Assembly (NCBI GenBank): GCA_017445025.1
Contig: JAFSVJ010000083.1
Coordinates: 1 to 64,000, forward strand
DNA from: Abditibacteriota bacterium
Lineage (GTDB): Bacteria > Armatimonadota > UBA5829
Reading direction: 5' to 3'
Length of the DNA stretch: 64,000 nucleotides
A program made the translations under genes and the position numbers. The notes beneath the pieces were generated by a model, which did no database searches, was not told the DNA's origin, and worked only from the letters and a program-made list of their open reading frames with translations. The first letter of the stretch is position 1; every line of letters begins with the position of its first letter. Shown piece after piece: positions 16,028 through 25,370 of this stretch.

Positions 16028-17323
16028 TTATTTTTCCGTTGTTTTTGCCACAAATCTCATACATAAATGCAAAACAACCAAAAGCAAAACAAACAGAGAA
16101 GAAAACAACAATCCCCCACGCAAACAAATACCGTCCTTTGAAATATCGGAAATATATTCAAAGAAACCTAAATTTGCTGACATATCCGAAAAAACTCCGT
16201 TAAGCCAAGGCATCAAAGCAACACCCGTATCTCCGGCAAAAGCAAGAAGAGCATACATCAATGCTCCTGCAAAGGGAAATCTCATACCTGCCAAACTCAA
16301 AGCACCGGGCCACAACAAGCCTGTCATTCCTCCTGCCAAAATACAAACAATAAGGCATATTATATTTACGGGGCACAAAGCTGCAATTACATATATAAAA
16401 AAAGTAATCATTCCTGCCCAAATTAAAACTTTTGACAAGTCCCAACTTTCCCCTCGGGTGCCCATTAAATGTCGTCCTATACCCATTGTAATGGCATAAC
16501 CGAAAAGTCCAATCATATCCCCTATTATCTTATTATATCCCAAACCTTTTTCAGCAAAAATGGATATCCAATTGCTTAAAATGCACTCAACTCCTCCACC
16601 TACACCTATTGCCAAAGCAACAAGTATAAAATAGGGTCTTGTCACAAAATCTTTAAACTTGGTTCTTTTTTCTTCACTTATCCATTCCGGCATTTTCATT
16701 ACAGAAAAATTAAACAACAAAATCAAGGGAACAACAGAATATAGAAGAGGTAAAATATACCAACATTTAAACAAACCTGAATAAAAAACAGCTTTTATGG
16801 TTAATTCACCATGTGTTATAAAAGTATAAACCAAGCCGGAGCCTAAAAACACCAAAGTGGCAAATAAAACAGCAAAAGCCACTCCCCAAGCATAAAAAGA
16901 GTGTAAAAGGGCCATATCTTGAACTTTTGTATCGCTGGGAATTGCATTAATAAGTGGAGATAACATCATCTCATAAGTTCCGCACCCCCAGGAGATTATA
17001 ACAGTAGCTATCATTAGTCCCGTATAAGGTGTGATACATATTTTGGGCAAAAAAACAAAGGACAAATAACCCAAAAATGTAGCACCGGCACCTATTAAAA
17101 TAATTCTTCTTGCGGGAGTTTTGTTTATCAATGCTCCGTTTATCAAATCCGCTGCCATTTGAACACAAAAGTTCACCAAAATAAGTCTTCCCAACTGCTC
17201 AAAGGTGAGTCCAAACTCTGTCCTAAATACCACAAACAATATGGCACATAAGTTACAAATTATGGCTTCGTCAAGAGCTCCGAGATAAAGAGAATATCTG
17301 GTTCTTTTCCAAGATTTATCCAA
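16028..17323 (-). CDS. Major facilitator superfamily transporter
   Basis: A 431-residue membrane protein with about 12 hydrophobic helices, a short central cytosolic loop (EWISEEKRTKFKDFVTR near residue 215) and a GRHLMG-type loop in the second half. The N-terminus reads KRTRYSLYLGALDEAIICNL, and NGALINKTPARRIILIG fits the basic loop after helix 2. It resembles sugar-type MFS proteins of the FucP class in overall layout, but no substrate motif is decisive. It is followed after nine bases by the thioesterase. Given the surrounding glycosidases, uptake of a sugar or oligosaccharide is a reasonable inference. Confidence 0.82.
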   Translation of the reverse strand: MDKSWKRTRYSLYLGALDEAIICNLCAILFVVFRTEFGLTFEQLGRLILVNFCVQMAADLINGALINKTPARRIILIGAGATFLGYLSFVFLPKICITPYTGLMIATVIISWGCGTYEMMLSPLINAIPSDTKVQDMALLHSFYAWGVAFAVLFATLVFLGSGLVYTFITHGELTIKAVFYSGLFKCWYILPLLYSVVPLILLFNFSVMKMPEWISEEKRTKFKDFVTRPYFILVALAIGVGGGVECILSNWISIFAEKGLGYNKIIGDMIGLFGYAITMGIGRHLMGTRGESWDLSKVLIWAGMITFFIYVIAALCPVNIICLIVCILAGGMTGLLWPGALSLAGMRFPFAGALMYALLAFAGDTGVALMPWLNGVFSDMSANLGFFEYISDISKDGICLRGGLLFSSLFVLLLVVLHLCMRFVAKTTEK

Positions 17324-17345
17324 TTTATATTAACCTCAAATATAA

Positions 17346-17372
17346 GAAAAAAGGGCGTTAAACAACGCCCCT
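17346..17372 (-). terminator. Rho-independent terminator upstream of the MFS gene
   Basis: On the minus strand GGGCGTT, a four-base loop, and AACGCCC are followed by TTTTTT. The hairpin lies about 110 bases past the ADP-ribosylglycohydrolase gene (stop at 17484) and just before the MFS start, so it separates the two units. Confidence 0.85.
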
Positions 17373-17374
17373 TC

Positions 17375-17460
17375 ATGTTAAAATCAAAAATCAATAATCA
17401 AAAATCAAATTAACAGGCTCTTAACTTTACAATTGCTCTCTAAAGTTAGCATCATTTTTT
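17375..17460. repeat. Intergenic repeat, family C variant without its GTGG hairpin
   Basis: AAATCAAAAATCAATAATC-type units followed by CAGGCTCTTAACTTTACA and CTCTCTAAAGTTAGCATC. The second part matches modules at 15510-15543 and 47010-47055. It forms a hairpin through CTTAACTTTA / TAAAGTTAG. No gene is present. Confidence 0.6.
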
Positions 17461-17483
17461 AATATTTGATTTTTAATTCTTGC

Positions 17484-19028
17484 TTATTTTTCGTCTTCGT
17501 CAAGTCTTCTGAAACCTTGCAAAACAACCGGAACAAAGACTTGTGTGTGTCTTCCGGGTATAGTGAGCTTTATTGTTGCTTCATACTTAGGCTCAGCATA
17601 TTCTGAAGAAACCGTAAAGGTCACCTTTTCAACAGGTCTAATACCACGTGACCAGAGAGGAATGTAATACTTATCTTGAGGAGCAACATCCAAATCATCG
17701 CTTAACCATTCAACTTTTAAATTAAAGGGGTCATTCCAAGTCTTAGGAGAAATTAACAATGTAATATTTGTTTCTCCACCTACTTCAAGATAAGTCCTTT
17801 CATAATCAAGGGCAACATTAAAGAGAGGATGGTCATATCTTGGTCCGTTCATAGGTCTCAAAACTTCAAAACGACATGCAGATTCCAAATTTTCGGCATA
17901 TAGTTTTGACTTATCCACATCGGATAGATCGTCCACATCACCAAAGAGATCTATTGTCTTTAAGTTTTCTTTTCCGTCAAAATAGAGAGAAACCATTTTG
18001 GCTTGCTTTATGGTTCTGTCTGTTAATTCTTCAACTGTGGTTGGGAATACAGGACCGTGAGCTTTGTTACAACAAATTGTTTGAATGGAATGTCCAATGG
18101 GGTCAATCCATCTTTGAGGTATTTTATCTATTCCGTAAATAATACCAAATATAGCTCCTACGGTTCCGGCTGTGCAGTCTGTGTCTTCACCCATATTAAC
18201 TGTGGTGCACATTGTCTTGTCAAAATCACCTTCACCGTAAAGCATACCGGCTACAAGTATAGCAATATTTGAAGGAACATCATAACCAAGCTTACCTTCG
18301 TGGAAACCTTTCTCAATATCTCTTTCGGAACATACACTCAAACTGTGGAAAGGACAACATCCTCTGTGATTTTCCAAAATTTTATCTCTACACTCTACCC
18401 AATCCATACCACTGTCATAACATTCAATAGCAGTTTTAACTGCTGCGGCAACACCACAGTCAGCGGGGATATAGGATAAACCAATCTTAATTAATTCTCT
18501 AAAATCACTTTCAACAAATGCTGCTGCTTCCATAGCTCCTGAGAATAAAGCAGCATAAGTTCCTTCACCGTTTCCATGGTCAACTATAGCGTCTTCATAA
18601 CAGTATTGAACTGCAAGATCGGGACGACCGGGACACATACATGCCCAAATCTCTGAACGAATATAAGCACCGCAAGAATCCTTAAACTCGTTTCCCATGG
18701 TTCCTGAAAGAGGAGGCATAAAACCGGCTTTCATATTAGCTTTTCCGATACCATATTCAGAATAATTGGCAACTTGGTAATCCAACCAATATTCACCTAA
18801 TTCTCTTGCAGTAATATTAAGACCACAATCTTCAACACATTTTAACCAAATAAGTTGAAGATCAAGGTCATCGTTAGGTAAAGGTTCACCATTGAGATCG
18901 TGAGTATAAAAAGTAAAATCATTTAACTGACGTTTCCACTCAACGGGAGTTCCCAAAGTTCCCCCAATGTTCTTTCCCATCCAACAACCCAATACTTTGT
19001 TGTAAAAGGTTTTTTGACTTAGTTTCAT
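17484..19028 (-). CDS. ADP-ribosylglycohydrolase-family protein (copy 1)
   Basis: A 514-residue cytosolic protein. The N-terminal 370 residues have the all-alpha ADP-ribosylglycohydrolase (DraG-like) fold, with the acidic dimetal motifs PNDDLDLQ at 51-58 and GEDTDCTAG at 280-288. The C-terminal 120 residues form a separate beta-sandwich-like domain (YLEVGGETNITLLI ... VEWLSDDLDV). Canonical members remove ADP-ribose from proteins. Versions with such an extra domain sit in sugar-use loci and may act on glycosidic substrates, which is inference. The start is the ATG at 19028 with GGAG upstream; a TTG four codons earlier is less likely. A close paralog lies directly upstream. Confidence 0.85.
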   Translation of the reverse strand: MKLSQKTFYNKVLGCWMGKNIGGTLGTPVEWKRQLNDFTFYTHDLNGEPLPNDDLDLQLIWLKCVEDCGLNITARELGEYWLDYQVANYSEYGIGKANMKAGFMPPLSGTMGNEFKDSCGAYIRSEIWACMCPGRPDLAVQYCYEDAIVDHGNGEGTYAALFSGAMEAAAFVESDFRELIKIGLSYIPADCGVAAAVKTAIECYDSGMDWVECRDKILENHRGCCPFHSLSVCSERDIEKGFHEGKLGYDVPSNIAILVAGMLYGEGDFDKTMCTTVNMGEDTDCTAGTVGAIFGIIYGIDKIPQRWIDPIGHSIQTICCNKAHGPVFPTTVEELTDRTIKQAKMVSLYFDGKENLKTIDLFGDVDDLSDVDKSKLYAENLESACRFEVLRPMNGPRYDHPLFNVALDYERTYLEVGGETNITLLISPKTWNDPFNLKVEWLSDDLDVAPQDKYYIPLWSRGIRPVEKVTFTVSSEYAEPKYEATIKLTIPGRHTQVFVPVVLQGFRRLDEDEK

Positions 19029-19061
19029 AATATTCTCCAAAAATATAATTAAAAAATTTAT

Positions 19062-20633
19062 TTATAATTTACCAAAAAGGTCATAATGTTCATCTTCTGT
19101 CATTCTTCTGTAAGAAGCAAAGCTCAAAGGAATTGACATAAATAGAGAATACCCGGGAGCTGTTATTTCAACACGAGCTTTATATTCAAAATCCGCTCTT
19201 ACAGGTCTAACTTTAAACGTCAAATTCTTCTGTCCAGTTCCTATCCATAAATTAATCTGTTCCTTTACAGAAGGCTCAATAATCAAATCATCGCTATTCC
19301 ATTCCACATTCAAATTAATGGGTAATACCCAAGAATGAGACAAAAACTTGAGGGTCACTTCAACATCTTTATCCGGTTCCAAAACATAATCTTCATATTC
19401 CACAGAAACACTGAAAAGATTATGGTCATATCTCGGCCCCTTTGTTGAAAGCATAACATCCCTTTGTTCATAAAGAGCTGTGTTTTGACACAAAAGATCT
19501 TCGTATTTAACCTGAGATAAATCTGTTTCTTCATCGGAAATATCCATAGTGGACATTTTAAAATCCGAAATCACAAAGCCATAATACGCACTTATCATTT
19601 TTGCCATATTAACAACTCGATGAGTTAACTCATAAACAGTCTTTGACAGATAATCTTTACCGTGAGCTTCATTACAACAAAAAGTCTTTATTGTGTGACC
19701 TATGGGCTCCACCCATTTTTGTGGCAGAGCTTCATATCCCATAATAATTCCAAACAGAGCTCCCACAAATCCTGCGGTGCAATCTGTATCCTCACCCATA
19801 TTTGCGGTAGTCAAAAGAGATTTTTCAAAATCCCCTTCTCCATACAACAAGCCGGCTACAATTATAGCTATATTAGAAGGTGCATCATAACCCACTTTGC
19901 CTGTATGAAAACCTTTCTTTTTATCTTCTTCCGAACACAAAAAATCTAAATGGTCGGGGATTGAACCTCTGTGATATTTTAATATCTCATCTCTGCATTC
20001 TTGCCAAGTCAAACCTTTTTCAAAAGAACTAATTGCTGTTTGCACAGCTTTAGCCACTCCACAATGTCCGGGTATATAAGACAAGCCTATATTAATCAAG
20101 TTTCTTATATCATTTTCCACAAAAGCAGCAGATTGAACAGCAGCGGTAAAAAATTCGGCATAAGTGCCTTCACCGTCTCCGTGGTCCACTATAGCATCTT
20201 CATAAGCATATTTTACTGCCAAATCCGGGCGACCGGGACAAACACAAGCCCACAACTCCGACCTAATAAAAGCACCACAAGAATTTTTTTTTGGATTATT
20301 TAAACTACCGGAAAGAGGAGGCAAAATCCCTGATCTTAAATTGGCTTTTGCTATTCCATACTCTCCGCAATTGAAATCTTCATACATTAGCCAATAATCG
20401 GCAATTTCTCTTGCGGTCACCTTAGGTCCCGTCATTTCGAGAGCTTTTAAATTAATAAATTGCAAATCCAAATCATCATTTGGAAGGGGTTCTCCTGTTA
20501 TATCATGAGTGTAAAAAGTATAATTATTAATCTGTCTTTTCCACTCGTCAGGAGTGCCTAAAGTGCCACCTATATTCTTACCTATATAACAACCTAATAC
20601 TTTATCGTAAAAGATCTTTTTGTTAATTTTCAT
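19062..20633 (-). CDS. ADP-ribosylglycohydrolase-family protein (copy 2, tandem paralog)
   Basis: A 523-residue paralog of the preceding gene, similar along its whole length: KVLGCYIGKNIGGTLGTP at the start, PNDDLDLQ, PGRPDLAVKYAYEDAI, GEDTDCTAGFVGALFG, and the same C-terminal beta domain (VEWNSDDL). Both acidic metal-binding motifs are intact, so both copies look active. The stop lies 33 bases before the other copy's start, so the pair is cotranscribed from a promoter at 20778-20807. The pair probably arose by tandem duplication followed by divergence, perhaps splitting substrates. Confidence 0.85.
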   Translation of the reverse strand: MKINKKIFYDKVLGCYIGKNIGGTLGTPDEWKRQINNYTFYTHDITGEPLPNDDLDLQFINLKALEMTGPKVTAREIADYWLMYEDFNCGEYGIAKANLRSGILPPLSGSLNNPKKNSCGAFIRSELWACVCPGRPDLAVKYAYEDAIVDHGDGEGTYAEFFTAAVQSAAFVENDIRNLINIGLSYIPGHCGVAKAVQTAISSFEKGLTWQECRDEILKYHRGSIPDHLDFLCSEEDKKKGFHTGKVGYDAPSNIAIIVAGLLYGEGDFEKSLLTTANMGEDTDCTAGFVGALFGIIMGYEALPQKWVEPIGHTIKTFCCNEAHGKDYLSKTVYELTHRVVNMAKMISAYYGFVISDFKMSTMDISDEETDLSQVKYEDLLCQNTALYEQRDVMLSTKGPRYDHNLFSVSVEYEDYVLEPDKDVEVTLKFLSHSWVLPINLNVEWNSDDLIIEPSVKEQINLWIGTGQKNLTFKVRPVRADFEYKARVEITAPGYSLFMSIPLSFASYRRMTEDEHYDLFGKL

Positions 20634-20777
20634 TTATATTATTAATTCCCTATAACTCTGTTTTCTGCTTTAACCCCTAAATTCTTTAATTGTGGAAAAT
20701 AGCATCTGCGTTAACAGATAACGAAAAGATGGAATTTTAGATATACAACGCAAAATTATACATTATATATCTATTAT

Positions 20778-20807
20778 ATTATAACAAAAAAACAATATAA
20801 AAGTCAA
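20778..20807 (-). promoter_or_regulatory. Sigma-70-type promoter for the ADP-ribosylglycohydrolase pair
   Basis: On the minus strand TTGACT (20807-20802) and TATAAT (20783-20778) are 18 bases apart. The leader to the start at 20633 is about 140 bases long; it contains a short GCATCTGCGTTAACAGAT region but no recognised riboswitch. Confidence 0.65.
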
Positions 20808-20824
20808 TTTTTAAACATATATCA

Positions 20825-20852
20825 TAAAAAAATGCCGTCAAAGAGACGGCAT
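20825..20852 (-). terminator. Rho-independent terminator after the TIM-barrel isomerase gene
   Basis: On the minus strand ATGCCGTC, a five-base loop and GACGGCAT are followed by a T-run. It lies 13 bases past the stop at 20865. Confidence 0.88.
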
Positions 20853-20864
20853 AAGTCTTTTAAA

Positions 20865-21641
20865 TTATTTGTTGCCTTCACAACCACATACTTCAGCTAA
20901 GTATTTGTAAGATTTTTCAACAGCTTCCCACATACATCCATCATAGAAGTCAAGCTCTACTATAGCCCATTCTGATTTTGCCAAAGCAACACATTCTTTA
21001 ATCTTAGCGTCTCCCTGACCATTAGGAACTTGATGAGCTACTCTTGTAGAAACAAATGAAGCACCGGCCCAATTTTCAAACTCTGTCAGAGAACAATCTT
21101 TACAGTGCAAAAGAGCTATTTTATCATTATATGTCTTCACTCTTTCTTCAGGATCGTATCCACCAACAAGAGTCCAAGCTAAATCTAATTGTGAATATAA
21201 ATTGTCTATATTTTCCAAACCATATTCAAAAAAGGGTTTTCCAAAAGGCTTTTGAGTGTGTTCAAGCCAATGGTTGTGAATCAAACACTTAATGCCTCTT
21301 GTTGCCAAAAGTTCAGATGCAGCTTTAAATTTTTCAAAAGTATCCATAAAGTGTTCTGTTGTATCAAAATTACAATAATTTATAACCCAATTTTTGGTTC
21401 CCAAAATATCCAACTCATCGCAAACTTTGTTATAGTTTTCTTTTGTAGGCATGCCAAGATGAGAAGATGTGCAAATCAAACCCAAATCATCAATAAACTT
21501 GCGAACTTCTTTTAAATCTTTGTCGTAATATCCGGCAAATTCCACACCTTTATAACCTATTTCTGCGACTTTCTTTATGGTGCCAAAAAAGTCTTTTTCC
21601 ATATAATCTCTAACTGTATAAAGTTGTAAACCTGTTTTCAT
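20865..21641 (-). CDS. Sugar phosphate isomerase/epimerase-like TIM-barrel protein
   Basis: A 258-residue AP-endonuclease-2-type TIM barrel, the fold of many sugar isomerases and epimerases. It opens KTGLQLYTVRDYM, continues IGYKGVEFAGYY, and has metal-binding candidates in HNHWLEH, LDLAWTLVGG, LLHCKDC and VELDFYDG. There is no signal peptide. The specific sugar is unknown. It is monocistronic, with its own promoter (21671-21700) and terminator (20825-20852). Confidence 0.85.
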   Translation of the reverse strand: MKTGLQLYTVRDYMEKDFFGTIKKVAEIGYKGVEFAGYYDKDLKEVRKFIDDLGLICTSSHLGMPTKENYNKVCDELDILGTKNWVINYCNFDTTEHFMDTFEKFKAASELLATRGIKCLIHNHWLEHTQKPFGKPFFEYGLENIDNLYSQLDLAWTLVGGYDPEERVKTYNDKIALLHCKDCSLTEFENWAGASFVSTRVAHQVPNGQGDAKIKECVALAKSEWAIVELDFYDGCMWEAVEKSYKYLAEVCGCEGNK

Positions 21642-21670
21642 TTTAAACCTCTTATTATTAAACTAATATA

Positions 21671-21700
21671 ATTATAACAAATATTGATTTTAAAAGTCAA
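21671..21700 (-). promoter_or_regulatory. Sigma-70-type promoter for the TIM-barrel isomerase
   Basis: On the minus strand TTGACT (21700-21695) and TATAAT (21676-21671) are 18 bases apart and 30 bases ahead of the start codon. Confidence 0.7.
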
Positions 21701-21723
21701 ATTAATAAACAAAGCTCAATAAT

Positions 21724-24700
21724 TTATATAATTATTGGTTCATTTATAAAATCATCAAAATATACGGCTGCCCGTTTTCCCTGTTCTGCCGGGCGAACGA
21801 AAACATAAAATGCACCTGCAACTTTTTTCTCAATTCCACACTCTTCAAGCCATTTGTTTGCCGCGGTTCTGTAAAGCATATATTGCAAGTAATATTGATG
21901 GTCATTCATTATTGCCTTAATATCGGCTTCATCATATTTTTCGCTTCTGTTTGTTTTCCAGTCTAAAATATATATTTTATTGTCTGCTTCAAAAAGCATA
22001 TCTATACAACCGGCAAAAGGTGTTTCCGATTTAGAACCCAATCCCATGTCAAATTCAAGCTCTTTATACATATTAGGAATTTTATATATTTTGCCAACGT
22101 TAGGTAATTTTGTGTGTAAAGTCCACCAAACCAATTTGTAGACACTCTTTTTCTTTCCATCATCAAAGTAATCCATACCGTATTGCTTCAAAGCGGTTTC
22201 AATAACGTTGTTACCCTTGACCTTTTCATCATCATACCAAGTTTTAAAAACAGTAAATTTAGGATTAGATTTTAAATTACCAAAATCTAATTTTTCAAAG
22301 ATTTCATGAATCATATTTCCAAATTTGGTTCCACCGGGGAGAGAGGTAGTGGTTCCGGTTGTAATATCTTCTGTTTCCCCTTCATCATCAACACGCACAC
22401 TAACCCCTTCGTCTAAAGTTGAACCTGTTATAATAGTATCTGCTTCATCTAAATCTTTGTCTTCTTTAGTATCGTCATCTTTATCGGACATATCACCGAC
22501 AATTCTTTTAATATCTTCTTCTGTATATATTCCTAAATCTCTAAAACTGATGCCTTTCCTACCGGAAAAAGATTTTATCCACCTCTGTTTACCATAGTTT
22601 GTAATCTCTCCGGTTAACTCAGGGGCATCCGGTTTTTTTTCCGGAGCAATACTTGAATATTCTTCTTTTTCAGGTTTTTTGTAAAAAAATGGTTCAAAAT
22701 ATTTTAGTAATGGTGTTTTTTCATAAGAATCAGAATCTTCATCCATAGACACTTTTTCAAATTTCTCTGATGAATCCTGTAAACCTTCTAAACCCGGACA
22801 AAGAAGTTCTTCTATGATTGATTTATTCTTTATACTACTGTCTTCGTGTATAATATAAGGAATATATAATTTATCTTTTGCTCTTGTCAAAGCAACATAA
22901 TAAAGTCTTTTTTCTTCATCTATTTGGAATTCTTTTTGCTTTTCACCTATTTTTTTATCATCGGAGACTATAGCTTCTTTATCCAAAGAATATACTTTTT
23001 TATCCTTTAATGAAACTTCAAACGGAGCATTGATAGGCTTATAATTTTGCCAAGATCCATTAATAAAAACTATTGGGAAATCCAAACCTTTGGAGGCATG
23101 CATGGTCATAATTTGAACTTTATCTTCATCAGTATCAAGCTCTTCATAAGCCTCTTCGTCAGCTGAGGAACCTTCTCTTAAATCCTTAAATTTATTTACA
23201 TAATCAAGTAAAGTTGCTTGCTTGCCTGTATAACCGTTTAATTTCTTAACAATATGAATATGGTTTGTAATAGATCTTTCTCCGGGGTCTTCATTCTCTT
23301 TTTCGGCATGCTTTTCATCAAGTAAATTGAGAAAGAGTTTTCTATCATTAAAAACCTTTTCCATCATAGACCAAAAGCCCTTTTCCTTAAATACGGCACG
23401 CCATTTTTCCAAATCATTTTCAATAACCGGAAGATATTTTTCACAAACATTTAGATTTTCAAAACCATACTCTAAATAAAACCTTGTAAACATTAAATCC
23501 TTAACATATTCTCGCTTTCCCGGGTGTGCCAGTGCCAGCAATAAAGCATAGATTTCATTTGCTTCAAGAGAGTAAAAAAGGCCTTTCTTTTTATAATATG
23601 TAAAAGGAATTTTTTGGTTTTTTAAATCTCTGATAACATTTATAGCGTCTTTATTGTCTCTTACAAGAATACATATATCTTTATACGAATAATTCTTATC
23701 CTTTTCTTTTTTCTGCTTTAATAATCTGTTTATCTCGTCACATATAAATTTTGAGTATTCTTTCTTTGCTTCATAAATGTTTTTAACACCATCGTCTGTG
23801 GAAGTTGTCCCTTCAGCTTTTTTAATTGTTATGGGATATAAAACCAAAGGATTACCGGTAATAAGATTTTTATGACCGTAACCATCTATGGGAAACTCTA
23901 CATCTTCATATGTAAACCAAAATGCTAAATCGCCGGAAAGTTTATAACCAAAAATTTTATTAAAACATTTAAGTAATTGTTCGGAAGTTCTATAGTTATA
24001 TTTTAAGGGATCACTTTCTTTATAGCCATAACAATTTTCTATAACATTCTTTGCTTCTTTATATGTTTCAACATTTGCACCTTGGAAAGAATAAATAGAT
24101 TGTTTCGCATCACCAACTATTATTAAATGTCTTGTCAAATCATCTTTTTTATCACTATTAACATCTTGACCTTTAGCCAAGTCGTCTTCAAGAAATATTT
24201 TCTTTATAATACTCCATTGCTGAGGAGTTGTATCTTGAAACTCATCGACTATTCCAACCTTATAACGTTTCTTTAAAGCATCTGTCAAGATTTGATTATT
24301 TTCTACACTTTTTGCGGTTAAACCTATTAAATCATTAAAACTAAATGTTAAATTTTCTCTTTTAACAGATGAATAGGTATCTATCAAATCCTTAGTCATT
24401 TTGGTTTTAAAAGATAAGATATAATCTAAATACACAGACATTAAAAATTCAAAAAGTTCGGGTAATTTTAGTTTTTCATCATCTGATAAACTGTTAAAAT
24501 TATGATCAACATCTGTATCATACATATGATCTGTAAAATACTGCTTTAAACAGATAACAAAATTTTTACCACTTTCACCGCTAACAAAATTCGGAAATTT
24601 AACTATAAAATCAAACAATTCAACTGAATTATATTCGTTTTTTAATTGATCTATCTTATCCTTTATAGGTTTTTTTGTTTTACCATCAGCATTATTACCC

Positions 24701-25368
24701 TTAACATTGTAAAAAACTGTATTATCTATATTTTCTTTAATCTTATCTAAATTATTGCCAAAAAATGCATCTAAACATTTTTTAATCAAATCAAAATCCT
24801 TAATGAAATTTGATATTTCATAATATCCTTCTTTCGGTATCAGCTCATCTATATCATTAAACTTGTGTGCTATGTTAGTTATAACTTTTTTGTCACTAAG
24901 ATCGTTAAATAATTTTTCTACATTTTCCGGTGAAACTTTATCAAAGTTATTAATCCACTTTCTAAATGTGTTTTCGTCATAAGCCATATTTACTATATCT
25001 TTTGAGTTATCAAGGTTTATGTTATTTGGCAAACCACACTCAAAAGCATATTCTGACAAAACTTTTTTGCAAAAACCGTGAATAGTGGAAATAGTGGCAA
25101 AATCAAAGTCCTTCAAAGCATTTTTAAAAAGATCAGATTCTACGGGAGATAAAGTAATACCATCTAACTCATTATCTTTTATTACTTTATTTATTCTGCT
25201 TCTGATTCTGTCTACAAGTTCTCCGGCGGCTTTTTCGGTATATGTCATTATCAAAAAACTTTTAATGTCATAACCGGCTTTTATTCTTTCCATAACTTTC
25301 TCGGTTATGGTATATGTTTTACCGCATCCTGCAGAAGCATCTATATATGTATGTCCAAATATACTCAT
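21724..25368 (-). CDS. recB: RecB/AddA-type helicase-nuclease
   Basis: A 1214-residue UvrD-family helicase with a C-terminal RecB-type nuclease, acting on double-strand DNA ends. Helicase motifs in order: Walker A DASAGCGKT (10-18), EFQDTTPQQW (II), VGDAKQSIYSFQGAN (III), NYRTSEQL (IV), VQIMTMHASKGLDFP (V) and LYYVALTRAKDKLYI (VI). The nuclease has Asp1123 (GCIDML) and Asp1136/Lys1138 (LDWKTN). The later HQYYLQYMLYRTAANKWL resembles the QYxLYxxALxxxL helix of RecB more than AddA. It starts two bases after the RecC-like gene, so the products are made together. No recD lies nearby. A low-complexity acidic stretch near 950-1010 is unusual. Confidence 0.85.
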   Translation of the reverse strand: MSIFGHTYIDASAGCGKTYTITEKVMERIKAGYDIKSFLIMTYTEKAAGELVDRIRSRINKVIKDNELDGITLSPVESDLFKNALKDFDFATISTIHGFCKKVLSEYAFECGLPNNINLDNSKDIVNMAYDENTFRKWINNFDKVSPENVEKLFNDLSDKKVITNIAHKFNDIDELIPKEGYYEISNFIKDFDLIKKCLDAFFGNNLDKIKENIDNTVFYNVKGNNADGKTKKPIKDKIDQLKNEYNSVELFDFIVKFPNFVSGESGKNFVICLKQYFTDHMYDTDVDHNFNSLSDDEKLKLPELFEFLMSVYLDYILSFKTKMTKDLIDTYSSVKRENLTFSFNDLIGLTAKSVENNQILTDALKKRYKVGIVDEFQDTTPQQWSIIKKIFLEDDLAKGQDVNSDKKDDLTRHLIIVGDAKQSIYSFQGANVETYKEAKNVIENCYGYKESDPLKYNYRTSEQLLKCFNKIFGYKLSGDLAFWFTYEDVEFPIDGYGHKNLITGNPLVLYPITIKKAEGTTSTDDGVKNIYEAKKEYSKFICDEINRLLKQKKEKDKNYSYKDICILVRDNKDAINVIRDLKNQKIPFTYYKKKGLFYSLEANEIYALLLALAHPGKREYVKDLMFTRFYLEYGFENLNVCEKYLPVIENDLEKWRAVFKEKGFWSMMEKVFNDRKLFLNLLDEKHAEKENEDPGERSITNHIHIVKKLNGYTGKQATLLDYVNKFKDLREGSSADEEAYEELDTDEDKVQIMTMHASKGLDFPIVFINGSWQNYKPINAPFEVSLKDKKVYSLDKEAIVSDDKKIGEKQKEFQIDEEKRLYYVALTRAKDKLYIPYIIHEDSSIKNKSIIEELLCPGLEGLQDSSEKFEKVSMDEDSDSYEKTPLLKYFEPFFYKKPEKEEYSSIAPEKKPDAPELTGEITNYGKQRWIKSFSGRKGISFRDLGIYTEEDIKRIVGDMSDKDDDTKEDKDLDEADTIITGSTLDEGVSVRVDDEGETEDITTGTTTSLPGGTKFGNMIHEIFEKLDFGNLKSNPKFTVFKTWYDDEKVKGNNVIETALKQYGMDYFDDGKKKSVYKLVWWTLHTKLPNVGKIYKIPNMYKELEFDMGLGSKSETPFAGCIDMLFEADNKIYILDWKTNRSEKYDEADIKAIMNDHQYYLQYMLYRTAANKWLEECGIEKKVAGAFYVFVRPAEQGKRAAVYFDDFINEPIII

Positions 25369-25370
25369 TT

